Below are positions 34,798 through 42,529 of a stretch of DNA of 64,000 nt, one piece after another; positions within the stretch are counted from its first letter, which is position 1; each line of letters begins with the position of its first letter. Below the pieces are notes generated by a model, which worked only from the letters and a program-made list of their open reading frames with translations, was not told the DNA's origin and made no database searches. A program made the position numbers and the translations under genes. Source of the DNA: Tumebacillus permanentifrigoris (lineage in GTDB: Bacteria > Bacillota > Bacilli > Tumebacillales > Tumebacillaceae); the NCBI RefSeq assembly GCF_003148565.1, contig NZ_QGGL01000002.1, positions 124,001 to 188,000 on the forward strand. The letters run 5' to 3'.

Positions 34798-34852
34798 CCA
34801 CTCAGTCCTCTCGTTCGGTCTGTGCGCATTTCGTCGACTTCGACTCCTAGTC

Positions 34853-34891
34853 AAAAAAGTCCTGCCGCATGCGTACGGCAGGGCTTTTTTT
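34853..34891. terminator. terminator after the germination gene
   Basis: GTCCTGCCG / CGGCAGGGC hairpin flanked by A and T runs. Confidence 0.85.
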
Positions 34892-34892
34892 C

Positions 34893-36356
34893 TCAATTGG
34901 GGGTGTCGTCACTAGGGTGCAGGATTTTCGGTCGCGAGGCTTTCCAACCAGCAGGCGGGCGCAACAAAACATGAAACAGCGCCGCACGGTTTAACGGAAT
35001 CAACGGCCAAAAATACGGCGTGTCGAGCGCTTTGGTGCGGACCATCAACACCAACCAGAGCAAGACGCTGGCGAGGAAGCCCCAGATCCCGAACAGTCCG
35101 GTGAGGGCGAGCATCCCGATGCGCACTATCTGATTGGCGAGTCCCAACTCGTAGCTAGGGGTAGCAAATGTGCTGATCGCCGCAATCGAGGTGACCAGCA
35201 CCGCTTCGTTGGTGAAAAAGCCGACGTCGATCGCCACTTGCCCGATCATCAGCGCGGCGACGAGACCCAGGGCGGCCCCCAGCGGATTCGGCGTGTGCAC
35301 AGCAGCCATGCGCAGGAGCGACAACCCAAATTCGGCGGCGAGCAATTGCCAGAACACTGAGATCGTGAGAACTTTGTCTGGGAGCAAAAAGTGCCACGCA
35401 CCGGGCACGATGCTCGGGCTTGAAACGAGTCCCAGCCACAATGGGGACAGAAAAATCGACATCAAGATCGCGACAAACCGCAACCAGCGAACAAAAACCC
35501 CGATGATCGGTTTCTGACGGAATTCCTCGGCGTGCTGGAGATGGTGAAAAAATGTCGTCGGCGTAATCATGACGCTCGGCGAAGTGTCCACATAGATCAA
35601 CACATGGCCTTCTAGCAAGTGTACGGCCGCAACATCGGGTCGTTCGGTGTAGCGAACGAGCGGGTACGGATTCCAATTGCGGCCAAACACCAGCTCCTCT
35701 ACCGTTTTTTCCGCCATTGGGAGGCCGTCGATCTCGATCTCGCTGATTTTGTTTTTGATCAATTCGACGAGGTCAGGGTTGGCAATGTCTTCGATGTAGG
35801 AGACGCAGATGTCCGTTTTGGAGCGAGCGCCGGCGCGGACATACTCCATGCGCAGCCCATCATCACGGATGCGGCGGCGGGTGAGCGCGATGTTGAAGCA
35901 CATCGTCTCCGTGAATCCGTCGCGGGCGCCACGGACGACGCGTTCAAGATCTGGTTCTTCCGGCCCGCGCGCCGGATAGGTGCGGGCGTCGATGAGGATG
36001 CCGTTGTCTTGCCCATCGATGAGAAAGACCAGTTGACCGGAGAGGACATTGGTTTTGAGATCTTCGAGGTTGTCGACCGTTTCGACTTCGAGGTAGCCGA
36101 TTTGGGTTTGGACCAGTTGTTTGATCTGTTGGGTGCTGAGGTCTTGTGGTTGGAGGTTGGCAAGGTGTTCCATGATGCGGTTCATGATGTCATCTTTGGC
36201 AAATCCGTCGATGAAATAGAGCGCGAAATCACGTCCAGCGTAGTGGAGTTCGCGGCAGATCATGTCGAAGCTCTTGCCGACGCCAAGTTCGCGGTTGAGG
36301 GTGTCCATGTTGTCGCGCAGGGTGGTGGAGATCTTGCGCGGTTGGGTGGCTGGCAT
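34893..36356 (-). CDS. SpoVAF-like GerA-family spore germination protein
   Basis: A 487-residue GerA-family protein. A cytosolic N-terminal domain of ~270 residues contains ARGPEEPDLERVVRGARDGF and ALTRRRIRDDGLR, which I associate with SpoVAF. It is followed by four or five membrane helices (about 285-460) and a short tail. GerA-family proteins sit in the spore inner membrane; SpoVAF is made in the forespore with the SpoVA channel. No other spoVA gene is here, so it is an isolated copy. ATG 36356 (MPATQPRKIS) after AAGGGATGAT. Confidence 0.9.
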   Translation of the reverse strand: MPATQPRKISTTLRDNMDTLNRELGVGKSFDMICRELHYAGRDFALYFIDGFAKDDIMNRIMEHLANLQPQDLSTQQIKQLVQTQIGYLEVETVDNLEDLKTNVLSGQLVFLIDGQDNGILIDARTYPARGPEEPDLERVVRGARDGFTETMCFNIALTRRRIRDDGLRMEYVRAGARSKTDICVSYIEDIANPDLVELIKNKISEIEIDGLPMAEKTVEELVFGRNWNPYPLVRYTERPDVAAVHLLEGHVLIYVDTSPSVMITPTTFFHHLQHAEEFRQKPIIGVFVRWLRFVAILMSIFLSPLWLGLVSSPSIVPGAWHFLLPDKVLTISVFWQLLAAEFGLSLLRMAAVHTPNPLGAALGLVAALMIGQVAIDVGFFTNEAVLVTSIAAISTFATPSYELGLANQIVRIGMLALTGLFGIWGFLASVLLWLVLMVRTKALDTPYFWPLIPLNRAALFHVLLRPPAGWKASRPKILHPSDDTPN

Positions 36357-36392
36357 GTGATCATCCCTTCTCTGTGCAGGCATTGTTTCTCA

Positions 36393-36422
36393 GTATGAGT
36401 TGAGGGGAGGGGGTTCATACTT
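36393..36422. promoter_or_regulatory. symmetric sigma-G-like divergent promoter
   Basis: GTATG (36393-36397) and CATACTT (36416-36422) are 18 nt apart. Because GTATG and CATAC are complementary, the same DNA gives a sigma-G-like -35/-10 pair in both directions, serving the germination gene leftward and the small gene rightward. Both -10s have one mismatch, so this is a candidate. Confidence 0.4.
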
Positions 36423-36446
36423 CCTTAAGAAGGGGAGGTGGATGGA

Positions 36447-36698
36447 ATGGCAGATACGCCGAAGCGCAAGGAGTTCGTGGATCGAGAGTTGGAGTATGTG
36501 CAGTCCATGCAAAACACGCTGGTGCCGGAAGAGTTTCCGGATGGACCATACGGAGCGACTGTATTCTTGGATCAAAAACTCGGGAAGTCCACCCCGTGGC
36601 AACCGGGGCAGCAGACCAACCACCGTTTCTTCGATGAGAATCCGGAATTCACCGATTCCCTCGCCCATCCCCCCAGCGCCGAACTGCCCGATCTGTAA
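36447..36698 (+). CDS. small orphan protein, possibly forespore-expressed
   Basis: An 83-residue hydrophilic protein with no membrane segment, starting MADTPKRKEFVDRELEYVQS and rich in Pro, Asp and Glu towards the end (HPPSAELPDL). I do not recognise a family. The coding case rests on GGAGGT 7 nt before ATG 36447, a terminator right after the stop codon, and its divergent position from a spore germination gene across a sigma-G-like promoter. It may be a small spore protein. Confidence 0.7.
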   Translation: MADTPKRKEFVDRELEYVQSMQNTLVPEEFPDGPYGATVFLDQKLGKSTPWQPGQQTNHRFFDENPEFTDSLAHPPSAELPDL

Positions 36699-36744
36699 AA
36701 AAACACCCTGTTGCACGCGAGTCGTGTGCACAGGGTGTTTTTTT
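36696..36744. terminator. bidirectional terminator
   Basis: CACCCTG ... CAGGGTG hairpin with an internal TGCAC/GTGCA extension, flanked by A and T runs, between convergent genes. Confidence 0.88.
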
Positions 36745-36751
36745 GCGCAGA

Positions 36752-37102
36752 TCATGCGGGAACGATGATGAGCACGAGAGCATCGACACTGGTTTCTAAG
36801 ACATCAAAGCGTTGGCCGATTCTCTGCTCAAAGTCCTCGAAACGCTGGTCGACCCTTTGTTCGAATTCCTCGAAACGTTGGTCGACCCGTTGTTCGAATT
36901 CCTCGAAGCGCTGGTCAACCATTTCAAAGCGCTGGTCCATTTTTTGTTCCAAGTCCTCGAATCGTTGGTCGACGCGGTCGAATTGGAGCTGGGTCTGTTG
37001 GTGGTTGGCGACGACCGTTTGATGGAGGTTTTGGAGCATGGATTGCAGTTGGAAGAACTGAAATTGGTTCATCGGAGCATCGGGATTGTACGCGTGTTGC
37101 AT
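36752..37102 (-). CDS. hendecad-repeat coiled-coil protein
   Basis: A 116-residue protein with no known family assignment. After a Gln-rich N-terminal part (MNQFQFFQLQSMLQNLHQ), it has consecutive 11-residue units of the form VDQRFEEFEQR (about residues 45-105), which predict a continuous right-handed or straight coiled coil, then a short hydrophobic tail (VDALVLIIVPA). The start ATG 37102 is uncertain; the ribosome site is weak (AAGGCAGGTG) and ATG 37072 is an alternative. Function unknown. Confidence 0.7.
   Translation of the reverse strand: MQHAYNPDAPMNQFQFFQLQSMLQNLHQTVVANHQQTQLQFDRVDQRFEDLEQKMDQRFEMVDQRFEEFEQRVDQRFEEFEQRVDQRFEDFEQRIGQRFDVLETSVDALVLIIVPA
36815..36990 (-). repeat. 33-bp imperfect tandem repeat inside the coiled-coil gene
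   Basis: Units reading CGCTGGTCGACC/TTGTTCGAATTCCTCGAA on the plus strand recur about every 33 nt, with one shorter unit. They encode the repeated VDQRFEEFEQR segments. Confidence 0.7.
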
Positions 37103-37263
37103 GAGTGGTGGGCACCTGCCTTCGCGATAAAGTGGTGACTCCCAAGAGAAGCCGTGGTGCGCCAATTAAAGGGCTCGCGTGTCGGAGCAAACGTGTTATC
37201 TCTACTCTAGCACCCGATTTCGATTGTAAACAATAGCTTTAACAAAATTATCTTCCCGCAAGC

Positions 37264-37298
37264 AAAAAAGACCCGCCCCTTTACAGGAGCGAGCCTTT
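37264..37298 (-). terminator. terminator after pspA
   Basis: GGCTCGCTCC / GGGGCGGGTC hairpin (with G-T pairs) followed by TTTTTTG on the minus strand. The rest of 37103-37318 holds no gene I can support. Confidence 0.75.
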
Positions 37299-37318
37299 TC
37301 ACCTACATTCGTTGCTGC

Positions 37319-37987
37319 TTATTTCCCCAATTTCGCTTTCAGCGCTGCGAGTTCATCATCGACGTCAACGGAGTTTTTCTTGAGTTCTTTGAACTCCTCG
37401 TCGAGCGAACGGCTGGAGCCGAACAATTGCTTGGACGCCTCTGCTTCCGCCTCTGCTTGCAACACTTTCTCCTCCATGCGGGAGAAGCCTTTGGCTGCGT
37501 TGTCGGTACCGAATCCAGACATGACTTCGTTGATTTGCTTTTGTGCCTTCGCCGCTTCGTGGCGAGCTTTGAGCGTGTCTTTTTTGTTTTTCATCTCCAT
37601 GAACTGGTCCTTCATCTCAGACAGACGGGAACGCAGATCATCCGCAGTTGCTTTGGCGTTGGTGTATTGTTGCTTGTAGTCGGATGCTTTCTCAGCTACC
37701 GCCTTTTTGTCCACCAGTGCGCGGCGCGCGAGGTCTTCGTTGCCTTGCTCCAGCGCCATCAGCGCTTGTTGCTCACGCTTCTCGACCAGTTCTTGCGCTT
37801 CTTCGTGCTGTTGCTTCAGTTTCATCTCGACCGCGATCTGTTTGGCGACCGCGACTTCTGCGTCTTGGATGTCTTCTTCCATATCGCGCAAGTATTGTTC
37901 CAGCATTTTCACCGGATCTTCTGCTTTGTCCAGCAGTGCATTGATGTTCGACATCGTCAGGTCACGCAATCGCTTGAAAAGTGCCAT
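37319..37987 (-). CDS. PspA/IM30 (LiaH-like) family protein
   Basis: A 222-residue almost fully helical protein beginning MALFKRLRDLTMSNINALLDKAEDP, the N-terminal amphipathic helix of PspA/Vipp1. Long coiled-coil hairpins follow (about 25-155), then a shorter C-terminal part. PspA-family proteins coat and stabilise stressed membranes. No liaFSR or phage-shock regulator is adjacent. ATG 37987 after AGGAGGTTG. Confidence 0.93.
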   Translation of the reverse strand: MALFKRLRDLTMSNINALLDKAEDPVKMLEQYLRDMEEDIQDAEVAVAKQIAVEMKLKQQHEEAQELVEKREQQALMALEQGNEDLARRALVDKKAVAEKASDYKQQYTNAKATADDLRSRLSEMKDQFMEMKNKKDTLKARHEAAKAQKQINEVMSGFGTDNAAKGFSRMEEKVLQAEAEAEASKQLFGSSRSLDEEFKELKKNSVDVDDELAALKAKLGK

Positions 37988-38103
37988 TTTATAAACAACC
38001 TCCTAAAGTGTACATGTCATTTGGTTATGCTAGGTAATACGACGGAACCCCCATTAGGTTTCAGGATTCCGAAAAACTTTTTTCTTACCCACCCGCCTCA
38101 GAG

Positions 38104-38143
38104 AAAAAAAGCATCTCTCCGCACGTGCGGAGAGATGCTTTTT
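38104..38143. terminator. terminator after acsA
   Basis: Perfect hairpin AGCATCTCTCCGCAC and its complement flanked by A7 and T5. Confidence 0.9.
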
Positions 38144-38152
38144 CGCGACGAT

Positions 38153-39877
38153 CTAGTCTTCCATCGTCGACAGATCGCCCGTCGGCAGGTTCAGCTCCCA
38201 GGCTTTGAGCACGCGGCGCATGATCTTGCCAGAGCGAGTCTTGGGCAGTTTGTCGCGGAACTCGATCTCGCGAGGGGCTGCGTGTGCAGCGAGGCCCGTT
38301 TTCACGAACTCGCGAATTTCAGCGATCAGTTCGTCGGATGGCTCGTAGCCTTCGCGCAAGGAGATGAACGCCTTGATCACTTCCCCGCGCAGTGCGTCTG
38401 GTTTGCCGATAACACCAGCTTCAGCGACCGCCGGATGCTCGACCAGCTTCGACTCGACTTCGAACGGCCCCACTCGCTCACCCGACGTATTGATCACATC
38501 GTCGATGCGACCTTGGAACCAGAAGTAGCCGTCCTCATCCATATACGCCGAGTCACCCGATATGTACCACGGTTTCAAGCCAAAGTACTCCTCGTACTTC
38601 GCTGGGTTGTTCCAGATGCGGCGCATCATCGACGGCCACGGTGCGCGGATCGCGAGGTTGCCCATCGTATTCGGCGGCAGTTCGTTGCCTTCGTGGTCGA
38701 CGATCGCAGCATGGATGCCTGGGAACGGCTTGCCCATCGAACCTGGCTTGATCGGCATCGAAGGATAGTTGGAGATCATCTGCCCACCCGTCTCGGTCAT
38801 CCACCAGTTGTCATGGATGCGCTTGCCGTACACTTTCATGCCCCAACGCACGACTTCGGCGTTCAGCGGTTCTCCGACGGAGAGGATGTGGCGAACCGAG
38901 CTCAGGTCGTACTTGTTCACGAGTTCGTCGCCTGCGCCCATCAACATGCGGAACGCGGTCGGTGCGGAGTACCAGACGGTTACTTTGAAGCGCTCCAGTG
39001 TCGCATACCAGTCGTCTGGCGTGAAGCGACCGCCGCGCACGACAGAGGAGACACCCTGCAGCCACGGGCCCCAGATGCCGTATGCGGTGCCCGTCACCCA
39101 ACCTGGATCTGCTGTGCACCAAAAGACATCATCCGGGCGCAAGTCGAGAATCCACTTGCCGGTTTGGTAATGCTGGATCATCGCATTGTGTACATGCAGC
39201 ACGCCCTTGGGCTTGCCCGTCGAGCCAGAAGTGTAGTGCAGGACGAGCCCGTCCTCACGGTCGACCCACTCGATGTCAAGATCTGCAGACGCTTCCTGCA
39301 TCTCCGTCTCATAGGAAATTTCCCTGTCCGCCAGTTCCCCTGTTGCCCCGACGAGGAACACGTGTTGCAACGCCGGAAGTTCAGCGACCGGTACGCGCTC
39401 CTTGAGCTTGGGCGTGGTGACGATGGCGATCGCAGCAGCATCCTCGAGGCGGTCGCGCACCGCACCTTCCATAAAGGCTTCGAAAAGCGGTCCGACGATG
39501 GCGCCGATCTTGACCGCGCCCAACAGCGCCGCGTACAATTCCGGAGATCTCGGCATGAAGATGAACACGCGGTCCCCTTTTTTCACGCCGTGTTTTTTCA
39601 AAACGTTACCGAATTTATTGGACAGAGCTTTGAACTCTGCAAATGTATACTGCTCATCGCGGGTGGCATCGCTGTAGTAGAGCGCCACGTGTTCGCCGCG
39701 TCCGTTGTCGACGTGACGGTCAATCGCCTCATAGGCCACGTTGACGTTACCGGTGGTCGCCCACGAAAACTCCTTTTCCACATCGGCCCAGTTGAACGTT
39801 TCATAGGCTTGTGCGTAGTCCTTCAGGTTGTGGTCAGCGGTCAATACGTCGACCCGCTCTTTCGACATTTCCGTCAT
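38153..39877 (-). CDS. acsA: acetyl-CoA synthetase
   Basis: A 574-residue ANL adenylating enzyme that activates acetate with ATP and CoA. HYTSGSTGKPKGV is the AMP loop, WWMTETGGQ and GDSAYMDEDGYFWFQGR bind nucleotide, and PKTRSGKIMRR near the C-terminus contains the Lys that acetylation inactivates. Divergent from acuABC, as in B. subtilis, where AcuA acetylates and AcuC deacetylates AcsA. ATG 39877 (MTEMSKERVD) follows AAGGGGGAAG. Confidence 0.96.
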   Translation of the reverse strand: MTEMSKERVDVLTADHNLKDYAQAYETFNWADVEKEFSWATTGNVNVAYEAIDRHVDNGRGEHVALYYSDATRDEQYTFAEFKALSNKFGNVLKKHGVKKGDRVFIFMPRSPELYAALLGAVKIGAIVGPLFEAFMEGAVRDRLEDAAAIAIVTTPKLKERVPVAELPALQHVFLVGATGELADREISYETEMQEASADLDIEWVDREDGLVLHYTSGSTGKPKGVLHVHNAMIQHYQTGKWILDLRPDDVFWCTADPGWVTGTAYGIWGPWLQGVSSVVRGGRFTPDDWYATLERFKVTVWYSAPTAFRMLMGAGDELVNKYDLSSVRHILSVGEPLNAEVVRWGMKVYGKRIHDNWWMTETGGQMISNYPSMPIKPGSMGKPFPGIHAAIVDHEGNELPPNTMGNLAIRAPWPSMMRRIWNNPAKYEEYFGLKPWYISGDSAYMDEDGYFWFQGRIDDVINTSGERVGPFEVESKLVEHPAVAEAGVIGKPDALRGEVIKAFISLREGYEPSDELIAEIREFVKTGLAAHAAPREIEFRDKLPKTRSGKIMRRVLKAWELNLPTGDLSTMED

Positions 39878-39926
39878 AGACAAGACTTCCCCCTTTTCGA
39901 CTAACTTGCAGAATATTGTAACATAA

Positions 39927-39940
39927 TGAAAGCGCAAACA
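39927..39940. promoter_or_regulatory. probable CcpA-binding cre site
   Basis: TGAAAGCGCAAACA matches the cre pattern TGWNANCGNTNWCA at 13 of 14 positions. It lies in the acsA/acuA divergent region; both units are known CcpA targets in B. subtilis. Confidence 0.6.
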
Positions 39941-39964
39941 ACAGGTTTCACTCTTGTTTTCCTG

Positions 39965-39970
39965 TATAAT
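39965..39970 (+). promoter_or_regulatory. -10 element of the acuABC promoter
   Basis: Perfect TATAAT, 33 nt before the acuA start; no convincing -35 box is visible at 17-18 nt. Confidence 0.45.
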
Positions 39971-40002
39971 AAAACCATCGAACGATGGAGGTGACCCCTC
40001 AA

Positions 40003-40635
40003 ATGAACCATCCCAAAACCTACGCATCAAAAACCCTCAAGACCCAGGCTGGCGACTTGGTGCTCGAAGGTCCGGTGCCAGCTGAACGACTGGCTGCCCT
40101 CTCCTTCCACGAAGGCCTCAAAGCCTTCCGCCCCGCCGGGCGCCAACAAGAAGCGCTGGTCGACATCGCCGCGCTTCCCGAGGGACGAATCGTCCTCGCT
40201 CGCTTCGGAGATCAGGTCGTCGGCTATGTGACCTATCTCTACCCCGATCCGATGGAACGCTGGTCAGAAGCTCGACTTGCCAACCTGCTGGAACTCGGCG
40301 CGATCGAGGTCGCCGCCCCCTACCGCGCTGGCGGCGTCGCCAAGGGACTGCTCGACGTATCCTTTCAAGACGACAACATGAATGACTACATCGTCATCTC
40401 GACCGAATATTACTGGCACTGGGACTTGGACGCCACCGGCATCTCCGTGTGGGACTACAAGGAAGTCATGAAAAAAATCATGGGTTCCGTCGGCATGGAA
40501 GCCTTTGCCACCGATGATCCAGAGATCTGCTCACACCCAGCCAACATGCTGATGGCCCGCATCGGCACCCGCGTCGATCAAGCTTCCATCGAACGCTTCC
40601 ACGAGATTCGCTTCACCGGACGCCATCTGTTCTAA
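40003..40635 (+). CDS. acuA: acetoin utilization acetyltransferase AcuA
   Basis: A 210-residue GNAT protein. The central part has GDQVVGYVTYLYPDPMERW and LLELGAIEVAAPYRAGGVAKGLL, the acetyl-CoA loop. It acetylates the C-terminal Lys of AcsA in B. subtilis. Start ATG 40003 (MNHPKTYASKTL) has GGAGGTGA upstream; an ATG at 39985 overlaps that site. First gene of acuABC. Confidence 0.93.
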   Translation: MNHPKTYASKTLKTQAGDLVLEGPVPAERLAALSFHEGLKAFRPAGRQQEALVDIAALPEGRIVLARFGDQVVGYVTYLYPDPMERWSEARLANLLELGAIEVAAPYRAGGVAKGLLDVSFQDDNMNDYIVISTEYYWHWDLDATGISVWDYKEVMKKIMGSVGMEAFATDDPEICSHPANMLMARIGTRVDQASIERFHEIRFTGRHLF

Positions 40636-40659
40636 CCTGTGAATTGGGAGGACCTGCTC

Positions 40660-41277
40660 ATGTTAGTAGAAACGATCATGACCCGTGACGTGCTGACTGT
40701 CGCAACCGGCGCCACTGTGCGAGACGCCTATGAAATCACCAAAAAGCATCGAATTCGCCATCTCCCGGTGGTCACAGCCGGCAAGCTGGTCGGCCTGATC
40801 TCGGACCGCGACCTGCGCGACGCTGCCCACTCGCCAGACACGCCTGTCGAACAATGGATGAAGCAGGATGTGATCACCTGCCATCCGCTCGACTTCGTCG
40901 AGGACACCGCCTCGACGATTTACAAAAACCGCGTCGGATGCCTGCCCGTCATCTCCAAAGGCCAACTGGTCGGCATCGTCTCTGAACGCGACATCCTGCA
41001 CAACTTGGTCGAGATGATGGGTGTGCATGCGCCGACATCGCGCGTCGAAGTCGAACTGCCTGACAAGCCCGGCATGCTCGCTGAGATCGCCGACCTGTTG
41101 CGCGCTCGCCGCATCAACGCCTCGACCGTCATGGTCTTTCCCAGCACAACCGAGGGCTGCAAGACGATCGTGTTCCGCATCGGCACGATGGACCCGCGTC
41201 GCTTCATTCAAGACATCCAGAACGCCGGCTACCGCGTCGTGCAACATCCGTCCGCCCTCGACGAGGGCGAGGTGTAA
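40660..41277 (+). CDS. acuB: AcuB, CBS-pair and ACT domain protein
   Basis: A 205-residue protein: two CBS motifs (about 1-125, with IRHLPVVTAGKLVGLISDRDL and GCLPVISKGQLVGIVSERDI) followed by an ACT domain (about 135-200, VELPDKPGMLAEIADLL). Probably an adenylate-sensing regulator of the acetylation switch; its exact role is not established. ATG 40660 after GGGAGGAC. Confidence 0.93.
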   Translation: MLVETIMTRDVLTVATGATVRDAYEITKKHRIRHLPVVTAGKLVGLISDRDLRDAAHSPDTPVEQWMKQDVITCHPLDFVEDTASTIYKNRVGCLPVISKGQLVGIVSERDILHNLVEMMGVHAPTSRVEVELPDKPGMLAEIADLLRARRINASTVMVFPSTTEGCKTIVFRIGTMDPRRFIQDIQNAGYRVVQHPSALDEGEV

Positions 41278-41282
41278 CGGGG

Positions 41283-42440
41283 ATGTCTACTGGAAAAAGC
41301 GCCTTTGTCTTCTCCGAAGACTTCACGCGCTACAAATTTACCGAGGAACATCCGTTTAACCCGCAGCGCCTCCTCATGACCGTCGATTTGATCAAGGAGT
41401 TAGGACTGCTCGACGCAAGCCACCTCGTGCAGCCTGTCCCCGCGACGGAGGAAGACCTGTTGCGCGTGCATGACGCCCGCTACCTCGAAGCGGTGCGCCG
41501 CGCTTCCTTGGAAGGCGCCGATCCTGATCACTTCGCGGCGTGGGGGCTCGGCACGGAGGACACGCCGATTTTCCCTGGCATGCATGACGCGTCTGCGATG
41601 ATCTGCGGCGGTACGAAGTTGGCGGCAGAGTTGGTGATGTCCGGTCAAGTACAGCACGCGCTGAACTTGGCAGGCGGCCTGCACCACGCCCACCGCTCCA
41701 AAGCATCCGGCTTCTGCGTGTACAACGACATCGCCGTGGCGATTGCCCATGTCCGGGAGAAGTACAACGCCCGCGTCGTCTACATCGATACCGATGCCCA
41801 CCACGGCGATGGTGTACAGTGGTTGTTCTACGAAGATCCAGACGTGTTGACGATCTCGATTCATGAGACGGGCAAGTACCTCTACCCTGGCACCGGCGAA
41901 CTCACCGAACGCGGCGAAGGGCGCGGATATGGCTACTCGCTAAACGTACCGCTTGAAGCCTTCACCGAGGACGATTCTTGGATGCAGGCGGTGCGAAATG
42001 TGCTGGTTCCTGTGCTCACAGCCTTCCAACCGGACCTGATCGTACACCAAAATGGTTGCGATGCGCACCGCTTTGACCCGTTGACCCATCTCGCCGCGAC
42101 GACGCGCATCTACCGCGACATGCCGAAATTGACACACCAACTGGCGCATGAGCTGTGCGAAGGACGCTGGGTCGGCATCGGCGGCGGCGGATACGACATC
42201 TGGCGGGTGGTTCCCCGTGCGTGGACGATGCTCTGGGCGGAGATCGTCGACTCGCCATTGCCTGCTGACGTACCCTCGAACTGGTTGGCACGCTGGCAAG
42301 CACAAGCGCCCGTCGACTTGCCGACGACGTTCCTCGATCCGGCTGATCTGTTTACCCCGATCCCGCGCCGCACTGAGATCACAGAGAAAAACGAGATCAC
42401 CGTCCGCCGCGCATTAAAAGGCACCCCGTTCCTTTTTTGA
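41283..42440 (+). CDS. acuC: AcuC, histone-deacetylase family protein
   Basis: A 385-residue class I HDAC-like deacetylase. Metal and catalytic residues are in GGLHHAHRSKASGFCVYND, YIDTDAHHGDGVQ and the later GGGGYD. It reactivates AcsA by removing acetyl groups. It starts 5 nt after acuB (ATG 41283, GAGGTG upstream). Confidence 0.95.
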   Translation: MSTGKSAFVFSEDFTRYKFTEEHPFNPQRLLMTVDLIKELGLLDASHLVQPVPATEEDLLRVHDARYLEAVRRASLEGADPDHFAAWGLGTEDTPIFPGMHDASAMICGGTKLAAELVMSGQVQHALNLAGGLHHAHRSKASGFCVYNDIAVAIAHVREKYNARVVYIDTDAHHGDGVQWLFYEDPDVLTISIHETGKYLYPGTGELTERGEGRGYGYSLNVPLEAFTEDDSWMQAVRNVLVPVLTAFQPDLIVHQNGCDAHRFDPLTHLAATTRIYRDMPKLTHQLAHELCEGRWVGIGGGGYDIWRVVPRAWTMLWAEIVDSPLPADVPSNWLARWQAQAPVDLPTTFLDPADLFTPIPRRTEITEKNEITVRRALKGTPFLF

Positions 42441-42529
42441 GCTAGAATGTAGTCAAGTGAAGGAATTATAACAATTCCGGCGAATACTTCCCCTAGACAT
42501 CTGATTCGGACTCCTTGGGGGGAGGCTCC

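Noticed and set aside
36815-36990. CRISPR-like array in the 33-bp repeats
   Set aside because: Units are contiguous without spacers and keep a coding frame for an 11-residue repeat.
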